Shown here: in pieces, positions 26,915-35,683 of the stretch
How the letters are laid out: each line of letters starts with the position of its first letter
How positions within the stretch are numbered: position 1 is the first letter of the stretch
Assembly: GCA_022794215.1 (NCBI GenBank)
Contig: JAAWEH010000007.1
Span: forward strand, 16,782 to 80,781
Length of the DNA: 64,000 bases
Source of the DNA: Oscillospiraceae bacterium
GTDB lineage: Bacteria; Bacillota; Clostridia; Oscillospirales; Oscillospiraceae
Direction of reading: 5' to 3'
Made by a program: the position numbers and the translations under genes
The notes under the pieces: generated by a model
Seen by the model: the letters and a program-made list of their open reading frames with translations, nothing else
Told to the model about the DNA's origin: nothing
The model's database searches: none

Positions 26915-27643
26915 ATGAAAATTTTGGCTCTGGAATCCTCGGCGCTGGCGGCCTCGGTCTGTCTGATAGAGGAGGAGCGTCCCATTGCCCGTTTTTGGCA
27001 GAACAGCGGCCTGACCCACTCCAAGACCCTGCTGCCCATGGCCGAGCAGATGCTGGCAAGCTGCGGAGAAAAGCTGGAGGATGTGGATGTGATCGCAGTG
27101 GCGGCGGGGCCCGGCTCCTTTACCGGGCTGCGTATCGGCGTATCTGCGGCCAAGGGACTGGCCTGGGCGCTGGACAAACCCTGCGCCAAGGTTTCCACCC
27201 TGGAGGCTATGGCCTGGAACCTGTCGGTTTGCGCAGGGGAGATCTGTCCGGTGATGGATGCCCGGCGAAACCAGGTTTATAATGCCAGGTTTTCCTCTGA
27301 CAGAGAGAACATTACCCGTCTGACCCCCGACAGAGCCATCGCTCTGGAGGAGCTGGCCCGGGAGTTAAAAAATGGAGGCCAGCCGCAGATTTTAGTTGGA
27401 GACGGCGCACAGTTGTGCTATAATTACTGTATGAAAGAGGGCCTGCCGGTTCGCATGGCCCCGGCCAACCTGCGGTTTCAAGATGCGTGGGGAGTGGCTA
27501 GGGCAGCCCTGGATCAGGCCCGACAGGGAAAGCTGATCACCGCGGGAGAGTTGGCCCCCGAATACCACCGTCTGTCTCAGGCGGAGCGGGAGCGGCTGGA
27601 ACGGGAGCAGGAACAGACTTTAAACAGAACGAAAGGGGAATGA
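26915..27643 (+). CDS. tsaB: tRNA t6A biosynthesis protein TsaB
   Basis: A 242-residue ASKHA-fold protein that forms the TsaBDE complex. It shows [14 protein letters not shown] at the N-terminus and [23 protein letters not shown] (about 67-89), the TsaB signature. tsaD and rimI, often next in the cluster, are absent here; upp follows with a 4-base-type overlap. Confidence 0.94.
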   Translation: MKILALESSALAASVCLIEEERPIARFWQNSGLTHSKTLLPMAEQMLASCGEKLEDVDVIAVAAGPGSFTGLRIGVSAAKGLAWALDKPCAKVSTLEAMAWNLSVCAGEICPVMDARRNQVYNARFSSDRENITRLTPDRAIALEELARELKNGGQPQILVGDGAQLCYNYCMKEGLPVRMAPANLRFQDAWGVARAALDQARQGKLITAGELAPEYHRLSQAERERLEREQEQTLNRTKGE

Positions 27644-27648
27644 CAGCG

Positions 27649-28290
27649 ATGTACGAAGGAAACAGCAAAGTCCATATTATGGACCACCCCTTGGTGGCCC
27701 ACAAGCTGACCATCATGCGGGATAAGGAGACCAGCGTGAAGGATTTCCGGGAGCTGGTGGGAGAGGTTGGAATGCTCATCACTTACGAGGCCACCCGTGA
27801 TCTGCCCCTTACCACCAAAGAGATCGAGACTCCCATCTGTAAGAGCCGGCAGCCCACGCTGGCGGGGAAGAAGATCGCTGTGGTTCCTATCCTGCGGGCG
27901 GGCCTGGGGTTGGTGGACGGAGTGCTGAAGATGATCCCCTCAGCCCGTGTGGGACATATCGGCATGTTCCGGGACGAGGAAACCTTGGAGCCCCACGTAT
28001 ATTTCTGCAAGATGCCCAAAGACATTGCCGAGCGGGAAATTATGATCGTGGATCCCATGCTGGCCACCGGCGGCTCGGCCTGCGCCGCCATTGACGAGAT
28101 GAAGAAGCGGGGCTGCAAGAACATTAAGCTCATGGTGCTTGTGGCAGCGCCCTATGGCATCGACGCTGTTTTGAAGCAGCACCCCGACGTGGATATTTAC
28201 GCCGGCGCGGTGGATGAGAAACTCAATGAACACGGTTACATTGTCCCCGGTCTGGGCGATGCGGGCGACCGGATCTTTGGCACAAAGTGA
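27649..28290 (+). CDS. upp: Uracil phosphoribosyltransferase
   Basis: A 213-residue salvage enzyme converting uracil and PRPP to UMP. It shows [18 protein letters not shown] at the start, [14 protein letters not shown], and the PRPP loop [16 protein letters not shown] near 133-148. The ATG at 27649 follows AAAGGGG (27632-27638) by 10 bases; an in-frame ATG at 27640, overlapping the tsaB stop, is too near that site. Confidence 0.95.
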   Translation: MYEGNSKVHIMDHPLVAHKLTIMRDKETSVKDFRELVGEVGMLITYEATRDLPLTTKEIETPICKSRQPTLAGKKIAVVPILRAGLGLVDGVLKMIPSARVGHIGMFRDEETLEPHVYFCKMPKDIAEREIMIVDPMLATGGSACAAIDEMKKRGCKNIKLMVLVAAPYGIDAVLKQHPDVDIYAGAVDEKLNEHGYIVPGLGDAGDRIFGTK

Positions 28291-28353
28291 TCCGATGGGC
28301 GGCGGGCAGAAAAGTCCGGCTGTCCCAAACTTTTGAGAAGAAAGGTGACGTAT

Positions 28354-29199
28354 ATGGATCAGAAGGAACAAAAGGCATTGGCCCTGAATGCGGCGAAGCT
28401 GCGCGCCCTGGCTATGGATGCGGTGCACACCGCCGCCTCGGGGCATATCGGCGGATCCCTTTCCGTGGCCGATGTGCTGACGGTGCTTTATTTCCATACC
28501 ATGAAGGTGGATCCCAAGAACCCCAAGGATCCCGACCGGGATCGCCTGGTGCTCTCCAAGGGCCACACGACTCCCGCTCTCTATTCGGCCCTGGCTCTGC
28601 GGGGCTATTTCCCCACAGAGGAGCTGAAGCTGTTCCGCTCCATTAAGGGCCATCTCTCCGGCCACCCCGATATGGTTCACGTTCCCGGCGTAGACATGTC
28701 CACCGGCTCTCTGGGCCAGGGGATCTCCGCCGCCGTGGGCATGGCTCTGGCGGGCAAGGTGGACGGAAAGGACTACCGGGTCTATGCGGTTCTGGGCGAC
28801 GGTGAGATCGCCGAGGGCCAGGTCTGGGAGGCCTTTATGTCGGCGGCTAAATATCACCTGGACAACCTGTGCGCCGTGGTGGATGTAAACGGGCTTCAAA
28901 TTGACGGCAAGACTGCCGATGTTATGCCCTCCGAGCCCCTGGACAAAAAGTTCGAGGCCTTTAACTGGAACGTGTTAAAGGTGGACGGCCACGACTACGC
29001 CGCCCTGGCCGCTGCCTTTGCCTCTGCCGCGGCCCATAAGGGTCAACCCACCGTCATTCTGGCCAAGACGGTAAAGGGCAAGGGGATCTCCTTCATGGAG
29101 GACGACGCCGGCTGGCACGGCAAGGCCCCCAACGATGAGCAGTATGCCCAGGCCAAGGCCGAGCTGGATGCCAAGATCGCGGAACTGGAGGTGCAGTGA
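28354..29199 (+). CDS. Transketolase, N-terminal subunit
   Basis: A 281-residue protein equal to the thiamine-diphosphate-binding half of transketolase: SGHIGGSLSVADVL, SKGHTTPALYSAL, GSLGQGISAAVGMAL, and the cofactor motif GDGEIAEGQVWEAF followed by VVDVNGLQIDG. The split form needs the next gene to complete the pentose phosphate enzyme. The start at 28354 follows AAGAAAGGTGA. Confidence 0.93.
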   Translation: MDQKEQKALALNAAKLRALAMDAVHTAASGHIGGSLSVADVLTVLYFHTMKVDPKNPKDPDRDRLVLSKGHTTPALYSALALRGYFPTEELKLFRSIKGHLSGHPDMVHVPGVDMSTGSLGQGISAAVGMALAGKVDGKDYRVYAVLGDGEIAEGQVWEAFMSAAKYHLDNLCAVVDVNGLQIDGKTADVMPSEPLDKKFEAFNWNVLKVDGHDYAALAAAFASAAAHKGQPTVILAKTVKGKGISFMEDDAGWHGKAPNDEQYAQAKAELDAKIAELEVQ

Positions 29200-29200
29200 G

Positions 29201-30148
29201 ATGGGAGAGAAAATCGCCACAAGAGCCGCCTACGGCGACGCCATTGTTGCCTTGGCCCAAGAGTATCCTGAGCTGGTGGTTCTGGACGCCGACCTGTCGG
29301 GGGCGACCATGACCAAAAAGTTTTCCCAGACCTATCCGGAGCGCTTTTTCAATATGGGCATTGCCGAGTGCAACATGATCGGCGTGGCCGCCGGCCTTTC
29401 CACCTGCGGCAAGAAGCCCTTTGCCTCCTCCTTTGCCATGTTTACCGCCGGCCGCGCCTTTGAGCAGGTGCGCAACTCGGTGGGCTATCCCCACCTGAAC
29501 GTGAAGGTGGTGGGCTCCCACGGCGGATTGTCGGTGGGCGAGGACGGCGCCACCCACCAGTGCTGTGAGGATTTTGCCACCATGCGCTCCATTCCCGGCA
29601 TGGTGGTGTGCTGCCCCTGCGACGGCAATGAGATGACCGCCGCGGTCAAGGCCCTGCTGGATTACGAGGGCCCTGCCTATCTTCGCCTGGGCCGCTCGGC
29701 GGTGGAGGACGTGACCGGAGCCCTGTCTGGCTATAAGTTTGAACTGGGCAAGGGCGTGACCCTCCGGGAGGGGAAAGACGCCGCCATCATTGCCGTGGGC
29801 CTTATGGTTCAGCGCGCCCTGGCCGCTGCCGAGCTGCTGGCCAAGGAGGGGGTGGATGTGCGTGTCATTGATATGCACACCATCAAGCCTTTGGACACGG
29901 AGCTGGTGCTGAAGGCTGCCCGGGAGACGGGCTGCATCATCACCACCGAGGAGCACAACATCATCGGCGGTCTGGGCGAGGCAGTGTGCGCCTGCGTCAG
30001 CGAGAATTGTCCTGTGCCTGTGCTGCGCCATGGCGTGGAGGATACCTTTGGCCGTTCCGGTAAGGCGGATCAGGTGCTGGAGCACTATGGCCTCACCCCT
30101 GAGGGCATCGCCGCAAAGGTGCGTCAGGGATTGAAACTGAAGAAATAA
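29201..30148 (+). CDS. Transketolase, C-terminal subunit
   Basis: A 315-residue protein with the pyrimidine-binding and C-terminal domains of transketolase: LDADLSGATMTKKF, FNMGIAECNMIGVAAGLS with the catalytic glutamate, FTAGRAFEQVRNSV, SHGGLSVGEDGATHQ and ITTEEHNIIGGLGEAV. The ATG is 1 base after the stop of the N-terminal subunit, so the two are coupled. Confidence 0.93.
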   Translation: MGEKIATRAAYGDAIVALAQEYPELVVLDADLSGATMTKKFSQTYPERFFNMGIAECNMIGVAAGLSTCGKKPFASSFAMFTAGRAFEQVRNSVGYPHLNVKVVGSHGGLSVGEDGATHQCCEDFATMRSIPGMVVCCPCDGNEMTAAVKALLDYEGPAYLRLGRSAVEDVTGALSGYKFELGKGVTLREGKDAAIIAVGLMVQRALAAAELLAKEGVDVRVIDMHTIKPLDTELVLKAARETGCIITTEEHNIIGGLGEAVCACVSENCPVPVLRHGVEDTFGRSGKADQVLEHYGLTPEGIAAKVRQGLKLKK

Positions 30149-30160
30149 GAGGGAACTGCT

Positions 30161-30985
30161 TTGGGTATTAAGCTCATTGTCATGGATATGGATGGTACGC
30201 TCCTGGGCGCCGATCATGTAGCCGTCCCGGCCCGGAACATATCTGCATTGCGGCGGGCCAAAGAGAAGGGAGTCAAGCTGGCCATTGCCAGCGGCCGTAC
30301 CTGGAGCCTGATCGGGGATGCGGTGGAACAGCTGGGAGGTATAGATTATGCCATCTTAGCCAATGGAGCCGCCGTTCGGAATGTAGAAACCGGGGAGCAC
30401 ATCTACGAAAATGCCATCCCCAATCCTCAGGCCAAGGAACTGATCCGCCGTCTGAGCGCTGTGGGGCTCCCCTGCGAGATATACTGCCGGGGTCAGAACT
30501 ATGCTATTCTGGAGGAATTGGAGCAGCTCAAAGAATGCTTCCTCAGCCCGGAGTTTGAGGCGCAGTATCGGGCGCAGACCCGGTTTGTGTCCGACCTGGC
30601 GGAGGCCTTGGATGGCCGGCCCATGGAGAAGATCAATATGTTCTATGCACCCCCGGAGTATCGGGAGAAGCTGTGCGCCGAGGCAATGGCCGCCGGCCCG
30701 GTGGCCATAACCAACGCCCTGGAGGGAAATATGGAGTTCGCCCGGGGCGGGGCAAGCAAGGGTCTGGCGCTCCAGGCCTTGGCCAAACACCTGGGCCTGG
30801 ATGCCCGGGAGATCATGGCCTTTGGTGACGCCAACAACGACCTGGAAATGCTCCGGTGGGCCTTCTGGTCTTTCGCCATGGCCAATGGGACGGCGGAGGC
30901 CCGCTCCGCAGGCCGCTATATTGCCCCTGCCAATGTGGAGGCGGGGGTGGGCCAGATGGTAGAAAAGTACGTTCTGGAAGGGTAA
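30161..30985 (+). CDS. Cof-type HAD phosphatase
   Basis: A 274-residue HAD-superfamily phosphatase of the Cof/YidA type. Motif I is DMDGTLLGAD (residues 9-18), motif II IASGRTW near 41, the cap domain follows, and GGASKGLALQAL and GDANNDLEML (motif IV) lie near the end. Such enzymes hydrolyse sugar phosphates, flavin or PLP intermediates; the substrate is not predictable. The start is TTG with AAGAGGG 7 bases upstream. The lysine-tryptophan context is unremarkable. Confidence 0.88.
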   Translation: MGIKLIVMDMDGTLLGADHVAVPARNISALRRAKEKGVKLAIASGRTWSLIGDAVEQLGGIDYAILANGAAVRNVETGEHIYENAIPNPQAKELIRRLSAVGLPCEIYCRGQNYAILEELEQLKECFLSPEFEAQYRAQTRFVSDLAEALDGRPMEKINMFYAPPEYREKLCAEAMAAGPVAITNALEGNMEFARGGASKGLALQALAKHLGLDAREIMAFGDANNDLEMLRWAFWSFAMANGTAEARSAGRYIAPANVEAGVGQMVEKYVLEG

Positions 30986-30990
30986 AAAGG

Positions 30991-31026
30991 AAAAAGCGGC
31001 GTCTGTAAAACAGACGCCGCTTTTTT
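30991..31026. terminator. Terminator after the Cof-type phosphatase
   Basis: GCGGCGTCTG and CAGACGCCGC pair around TAAAA, flanked by AAAAA and TTTTTT; it serves both convergent genes. Confidence 0.9.
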
Positions 31027-31046
31027 GCTGCCTTGCACGGTTTCAG

Positions 31047-31679
31047 TCAGAGATATTTTACCGTAAGAGTATATCCCTCGGGAAGGGCGGAGAGGAGAAG
31101 GGCGAGTGCGCTTTTGCGGGCCGACTCGGCGGCCTGCTCTAAAAGCCCCCGCTCCAGGGCCTTTTGCTCCATCTCCGCCTTCTGATCGGCCTGGAAGGAG
31201 GAGAAGTCCTCTACGGTGAAGGGATTGAAGATAGAGTTTTTTTCATCAAAGACCTCGATGCTGCCCTCGTCGATCTCGTGGGAAAGGATCTGGGCGGTGG
31301 GAAGAGTGACTGTGACCTGGGTGCCGCCAACCTGCACCTCGGCTTGAGAAAGATCCACGCCGGCCTTGATCTCCCCATCATAAGTGAGGATGAACTTCTT
31401 GGTGGTGAAGGGGATAACGACCCCATAAAAATCATTGCTGCTGGAAAACTGGGCCATATTGGTGTATTGATAGCTGACGGTAGCCAACTGGTTGATTTGA
31501 GACAGTTGAGTCTCTAAAACAACCGCATCCAGCTGGACGTTTTCTTTGCTGTTTTGAGCGGCGGAGCGGCCCAGGAAGAAGCAGGCAAGACCCACCGCGG
31601 CGCAGAGCAGAATACCCAGCAAGGCATATTTCAGTGCTTTTACCGGCCGGGGCCGGACAGGGGCCTGGGTATCGGACAT
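31047..31679 (-). CDS. DUF4230 single-pass membrane protein
   Basis: A 210-residue protein: a proline/arginine-rich cytoplasmic start, one membrane helix (ALKYALLGILLCAAVGLACFF, about 16-36), and an external domain with DUF4230-like features (TKKFILTYDGEIKAGVDLSQA, LPTAQILSHEIDEGSIEVFDEKNSIFN). Function unknown. ATG at 31679 follows AGGAGG by 8 bases. It is divergent from an ECF sigma factor gene, which may or may not be related. Confidence 0.82.
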   Translation of the reverse strand: MSDTQAPVRPRPVKALKYALLGILLCAAVGLACFFLGRSAAQNSKENVQLDAVVLETQLSQINQLATVSYQYTNMAQFSSSNDFYGVVIPFTTKKFILTYDGEIKAGVDLSQAEVQVGGTQVTVTLPTAQILSHEIDEGSIEVFDEKNSIFNPFTVEDFSSFQADQKAEMEQKALERGLLEQAAESARKSALALLLSALPEGYTLTVKYL

Positions 31680-31713
31680 GCCAAAGCCCTCCTTTCCTTT
31701 TGATAGTATCTCT

Positions 31714-31742
31714 ATAATAGTTGAAACCACGGAAAAAAGCAA
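31714..31742 (-). promoter_or_regulatory. Promoter of the DUF4230 gene
   Basis: TTGCTT, 17 bases, TATTAT on the minus strand, about 35 bases before the ATG. Confidence 0.55.
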
Positions 31743-31842
31743 GCGGTGGAAGGAGCCACCCGCCCCTAAAGAGGAAATGTTTTGCCTCTGTGTGACAAAA
31801 CCGCTTTCTGCTTTGAGTTACTGGTGAAAGGAGGTCATGCTC

Positions 31843-32340
31843 ATGGAGAAAGAGCCGCTGCGTACGGGCGGCGAGCTGGAGGAGGTCATCCATCGCTATA
31901 AGACCATGGTCTATGGCCTGGCTCTGGCCCGGACGGGATCTCCTGCCGATGCGGACGACGTATTTCAGGAGACCTTCCTGACCTACTACCGCGCGGGAAA
32001 GACCTTTCGGAGCGAGGAGCACCGGAAAGCCTGGCTCCTCCGTACCGCCCTTAATATGAGCCGCCGGGTGACCCAGTCCACCTACCGGCAAAAGGTGGTG
32101 CCTTTGGAGGAGAGGGAAGAGGGGACGGAAGCCTTCCGGGAGCCGGAGGAGAACCGGGTTTGGCAGGCCCTCCAGGGCCTGGAGGAGGGCTACCGCCTGC
32201 CCCTTTACCTTTTTTACTTTGAGGAGCTGTCCACGGATCAGATCGCCAAGGTCCTGTCCCTGCGCCCCGGCACGGTGCGGATGCGCCTCAGCCGGGGACG
32301 GGAACAGCTTCGGGAGGTTTTGAAAGGAGAATATTTTTGA
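31843..32340 (+). CDS. ECF-type RNA polymerase sigma factor
   Basis: A 165-residue sigma-70 family protein of the ECF group. Region 2 is YKTMVYGLALARTGSPADADDVFQETFL (about 21-48) and region 4 is LQGLEEGYRLPLYLFYFEELSTDQIAKVLSLRPGTVRMRLSRGRE near the end. The ATG at 31843 fits GGAGG at 31830-31834 (8 bases) better than the one at 31837. Its stop overlaps the next gene start, typical for sigma/anti-sigma pairs. Confidence 0.92.
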   Translation: MEKEPLRTGGELEEVIHRYKTMVYGLALARTGSPADADDVFQETFLTYYRAGKTFRSEEHRKAWLLRTALNMSRRVTQSTYRQKVVPLEEREEGTEAFREPEENRVWQALQGLEEGYRLPLYLFYFEELSTDQIAKVLSLRPGTVRMRLSRGREQLREVLKGEYF

Positions 32341-33560
32341 TGAATAACGTCATTTTTGCCTCTATGCGGGAGCAAATGTGCCCCAGTGAGGCTGCCCAGG
32401 CAGCCCTTTGGGTTCGGCTTGGGGAAGCATCCCCCAAACCGAGGCTCCCCCTGAAAAAATATCTTGCCGTGGCGGCCTGTGCCGCTCTGGTGCTGGGAGC
32501 CTACCCTGTTTACAGCGCAATAGGGCCCCAAAATGCGCCCCGGCTCCACAGCTATGCCCTGGTGGAGGCCGGCGATCTTCTGACCATGAAGACCCATCAG
32601 CAGGAAACCGCCGAGCTGACGGGAGATAAGGGGGCCGGAGACCGGGATCAGACCATGCTTCCCGAGGAGCTGGTGGAGGCCATGGAGGAGGCTGGCTTTG
32701 CCACCGCCGATATCGACCAGTACCAGGCCCTGGGCTATGAGATGACCTGGGCCAAGTGGTGGAAGTACATCCACGCCACGGAAACCCCCGACCTGGAGAG
32801 CCTGAAGGCCTTCTCGGTCCAGGAGCTTTCCGTCAACACCGGGGTGCTGGACAACCCGGTGGAGGATCTCCCTGCCCAGCCGGGGGTCGACGGCTATCAG
32901 CTTCTGATGGATCACTTTGGGGAGGATTTGCCCGATTGGTACGGCGGTGCCTATGTGGACGGGAGAGGCACCCTTATGGTGCTGCTGGTGGAGTCCCGGG
33001 ATCCGGGAGACAAATCTCTGGAGACAGAGGTTCTGGCGGCGGTGGGCAGCATTCCCCTGGGGTTTACCAGCGCCAAGTATAGCCGCAGCGACCTGAACCG
33101 GATGAACGGGGAACTGCTCACCCTTCTGGATGGGAAGGGCATCTTCGCCACCTGGGGCATTTACGATGACCAGAACCGCATTGTTTTGGATGTGGCGCAG
33201 CCCCTGCCCGATGACCTTCTGGCCGCCATCGCCGAAATCGACCCGGACGATGACGCCATCCTCATCCGGGTGGTGGAGGGCAGCGCCGTGATGACACAGG
33301 AGCTCATGAAGGGCCCTGCGCCCATCGGCGAGGGGAACGACCCCCTCCCCGGCGGCGTCCAGGAGGCGCCCCCTCACAGCGGCACGGTGAAGCCGGAGGA
33401 CAAGGAATCCCCCCAGGACTATGCCGCCGTTCCCAACGCCGCCCCTCCCGACGACGAAGATCTCATCGCCATAGAGCCCCGGATGGAAGAGCTTCCGGAG
33501 AAAAAGCCGGGAGAAGCGGTCCGGCCCGCCTCCCATGACCTGGGAACCGCCGGAGAGTAA
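32340..33560 (+). CDS. Membrane protein coupled to the ECF sigma factor, probable anti-sigma factor
   Basis: A 406-residue protein with a 37-residue cytoplasmic start, one membrane helix (YLAVAACAALVLGAYPVY, about 41-58), and a 340-residue outer domain ending in an acidic, proline-rich tail. It overlaps the sigma gene by one base (TGATG). This topology fits a single-pass anti-sigma factor, but I see no zinc-binding HxxxCxxC motif and no known sensor domain, so the role is inferred from position. Confidence 0.7.
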   Translation: MNNVIFASMREQMCPSEAAQAALWVRLGEASPKPRLPLKKYLAVAACAALVLGAYPVYSAIGPQNAPRLHSYALVEAGDLLTMKTHQQETAELTGDKGAGDRDQTMLPEELVEAMEEAGFATADIDQYQALGYEMTWAKWWKYIHATETPDLESLKAFSVQELSVNTGVLDNPVEDLPAQPGVDGYQLLMDHFGEDLPDWYGGAYVDGRGTLMVLLVESRDPGDKSLETEVLAAVGSIPLGFTSAKYSRSDLNRMNGELLTLLDGKGIFATWGIYDDQNRIVLDVAQPLPDDLLAAIAEIDPDDDAILIRVVEGSAVMTQELMKGPAPIGEGNDPLPGGVQEAPPHSGTVKPEDKESPQDYAAVPNAAPPDDEDLIAIEPRMEELPEKKPGEAVRPASHDLGTAGE

Positions 33561-33567
33561 AAGCCGA

Positions 33568-33603
33568 AGAAAACGGACAGGGGAAACCCTGTCCATTTTC
33601 TTT
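33568..33603. terminator. Bidirectional terminator between the anti-sigma gene and nth
   Basis: GGACAGGG and CCCTGTCC pair around a GAAA tetraloop, with A-rich and T-rich flanks. Confidence 0.8.
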
Positions 33604-33609
33604 GAGAGG

Positions 33610-34248
33610 TTATTTCTTGTTGTAGGTGTCGCACCAGGGCCGCAGACAGCACCTGTCGCAGTAAGGCACCCGGGCGGTACACACCGCCCGGCCGTGAAGC
33701 ACCAACCGGTGGCAAAAGTCATTGCTTTCCTCCGGAGGCAAAATCTTTCGAAGCTGCTGTTCCACCTTCCCCGGATCCTTGGTGCCGTCGGTAAGTCCCA
33801 GCCGGCCCGAGATGCGGATACAGTGGGTGTCGGCGATGACCACCCCGGGGGCGTTATAGATGTCGCCCAGGATCAGGTTGGCCGTCTTTCTTCCCACACC
33901 GGGCAGCTTCAGCAGATCCTCCATATTGTCGGGCACCTTGCCCCCAAAGTCCCGCAGCAGCATCTGGGCCGAGGCCACGATATCGTGGGCCTTGGCCCGG
34001 AAGAACCCGCAGGAGTGGATCAGCTCCTCCACTTCGGCCATATCAGCCTCCGCAAAGGCCTCCAGGGTGGGGAAGCGGGCATAGAGGGCGGGGGTCACCT
34101 GGTTCACCCGCTCATCGGTACACTGGGCGGACAGCCGCACCGAGAATAACAACTCATGGGGCTTGGGATATTGCAGGGAACAGATGCCCTCCGGATATTC
34201 CTTTTTCAACCCTTCAACAATAAGTGCCGCTCTTTCTTTCTTTTTCAT
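33610..34248 (-). CDS. nth: Endonuclease III
   Basis: A 212-residue base-excision glycosylase/AP lyase for oxidised pyrimidines. The helix-hairpin-helix LPGVGRKTANLIL holds the catalytic lysine, and VIADTHCIRIS holds the catalytic aspartate. The 4Fe-4S ligands are at the end in the pattern C-x6-C-x2-C-x5-C. The ATG at 34248 follows GGGGAG by 8 bases. Confidence 0.95.
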   Translation of the reverse strand: MKKKERAALIVEGLKKEYPEGICSLQYPKPHELLFSVRLSAQCTDERVNQVTPALYARFPTLEAFAEADMAEVEELIHSCGFFRAKAHDIVASAQMLLRDFGGKVPDNMEDLLKLPGVGRKTANLILGDIYNAPGVVIADTHCIRISGRLGLTDGTKDPGKVEQQLRKILPPEESNDFCHRLVLHGRAVCTARVPYCDRCCLRPWCDTYNKK

Positions 34249-34262
34249 GGTGGTTTCTCCCC

Positions 34263-34292
34263 TTGACGGAATCGGTAGGAATATCATATCAT
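34263..34292 (+). promoter_or_regulatory. Promoter of glyA
   Basis: TTGACG, 18 bases, TATCAT, each one mismatch from consensus, about 50 bases before the glyA ATG and divergent from nth. Confidence 0.65.
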
Positions 34293-34340
34293 AGAATAAG
34301 AAAAAAGGCGACAAGAAAATGATGCAAAGGGGATGCGGAT

Positions 34341-35585
34341 ATGCTGAAGGAAATGATGGACTTTATCCAGACCCAGGATCCGGAGCTGGGGGCCGCCATT
34401 TGGGCGGAGTATGAGCGCCAGCAGCGAAACATCGAGCTCATCGCCTCGGAGAACTTTACCAGTCCTGTGGTGATGCTCTCCCAGGGCAGCGTGCTCACCA
34501 ACAAGTACGCCGAGGGCTATCCCGGCCACCGCTATTACGGCGGCTGCCAGTGCGTGGACGTGGCTGAGGAGCTGGCCCGCACCCGTGCCTGCAAGCTCTT
34601 CGGGGCCGACCATGTGAACGTCCAGCCCCACTCCGGGGCCCAGGCCAACTACGCCGTCTATGCCGCCCTGTGCCAGCACGGGGACACGGTGCTGGGCATG
34701 GATCTGAGTAACGGCGGCCACCTGACCCACGGCTCCCCGGTGAACTACTCCGGCAAGAACTACCATATGGTGTCCTACGGGGTGGACGCCGACGGGCGCA
34801 TCGACTACGACCAGGTGCGGGAAATTGCCCGGCGGGAGGAGCCCAAGATGATCATCGCCGGCGCCTCCGCCTACCCCCGGATCATCGACTTCAAGGTCTT
34901 TGCCGACATCGCCCACGAGGTGGGGGCCTACCTCTTCGTGGACATGGCCCACATCGCCGGCCTGGTGGCGGCGGGGTGCCATCCCTCTCCCATCCCCTAT
35001 GCCGACGTGGTGACCACCACCACCCATAAGACCCTCCGGGGCCCCCGGGGAGGCATGATCTTCTGTAAGGAGGAGCTGGCCAAGAAGATCGACTCCGCCA
35101 TCTTCCCCGGCAGCCAGGGCGGCCCTCTGGAGCACGTCATCGCCGCCAAGGCCGCCGCTCTGGGAGAGGCCCTGAAGCCCGAGTTCAAGGCCTACCAGGA
35201 GCAGATCGTGAAGAACGCCGCCGCCCTGGCCCAGGGCCTTCTCAACGAGGGCTTCGACCTGGTCTCCGGCGGCACGGACAACCACCTGATGCTGCTGGAT
35301 CTCCGCCGGATGGGCCTCACCGGCAAGGAGCTGGAGAAGCGGCTGGACGAGGTGAACATCACCGCCAACAAGAACGCCGTCCCCAACGACCCGGAGAAGC
35401 CCTTCGTCACCAGCGGCGTGCGCATCGGTACCCCCGCCGTCACCAGCCGGGGCTTCAAGGAGGCTGAGATGGCGGTCATCGCCAAGTGCATTGCCATGAC
35501 GGCCAAGGACTTTGATACCAAGGCCGACGAGATCCGGGCCATGGTGGCCCAGCTCACCGGGAAGTATCCTCTCTACGAGGGGTAA
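34341..35585 (+). CDS. glyA: Serine hydroxymethyltransferase
   Basis: A 414-residue PLP enzyme interconverting serine and glycine with tetrahydrofolate, the main source of one-carbon units. Family motifs are [14 protein letters not shown] near 30, [15 protein letters not shown], and [16 protein letters not shown] near 225, which holds the PLP lysine. Monocistronic, with its own promoter and terminator. Confidence 0.97.
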   Translation: MLKEMMDFIQTQDPELGAAIWAEYERQQRNIELIASENFTSPVVMLSQGSVLTNKYAEGYPGHRYYGGCQCVDVAEELARTRACKLFGADHVNVQPHSGAQANYAVYAALCQHGDTVLGMDLSNGGHLTHGSPVNYSGKNYHMVSYGVDADGRIDYDQVREIARREEPKMIIAGASAYPRIIDFKVFADIAHEVGAYLFVDMAHIAGLVAAGCHPSPIPYADVVTTTTHKTLRGPRGGMIFCKEELAKKIDSAIFPGSQGGPLEHVIAAKAAALGEALKPEFKAYQEQIVKNAAALAQGLLNEGFDLVSGGTDNHLMLLDLRRMGLTGKELEKRLDEVNITANKNAVPNDPEKPFVTSGVRIGTPAVTSRGFKEAEMAVIAKCIAMTAKDFDTKADEIRAMVAQLTGKYPLYEG

Positions 35586-35603
35586 AACAGCCATAAATGC
35601 CCA

Positions 35604-35632
35604 TTGTAAGGGCCTGGAAAATATGATAAAAT
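35604..35632 (+). promoter_or_regulatory. Promoter of the WG-repeat protein, overlapping the glyA terminator
   Basis: TTGTAA, 17 bases, TAAAAT. The -10 box forms part of the 5' arm of the glyA terminator, so RNA started here would lack most of that arm and could not form the full hairpin. Confidence 0.5.
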
Positions 35633-35669
35633 GGACGAAAGGAAACCCCTTTCGTCCATTTTATTTTTT
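35626..35669 (+). terminator. Terminator of glyA
   Basis: A 17-bp stem (ATAAAATGGACGAAAGG and its complement) with a 5-base loop, followed by TTTTTT, ending directly before the ribosome site of the next gene. Confidence 0.85.
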
Positions 35670-35683
35670 GAGGAGGCCCCGCC

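Noticed and set aside
31722..31750. ECF-autoregulated promoter (GAAACC -35) before the sigma factor
   Set aside because: GAAACC is present, but no matching CGTC-like -10 at the expected distance.
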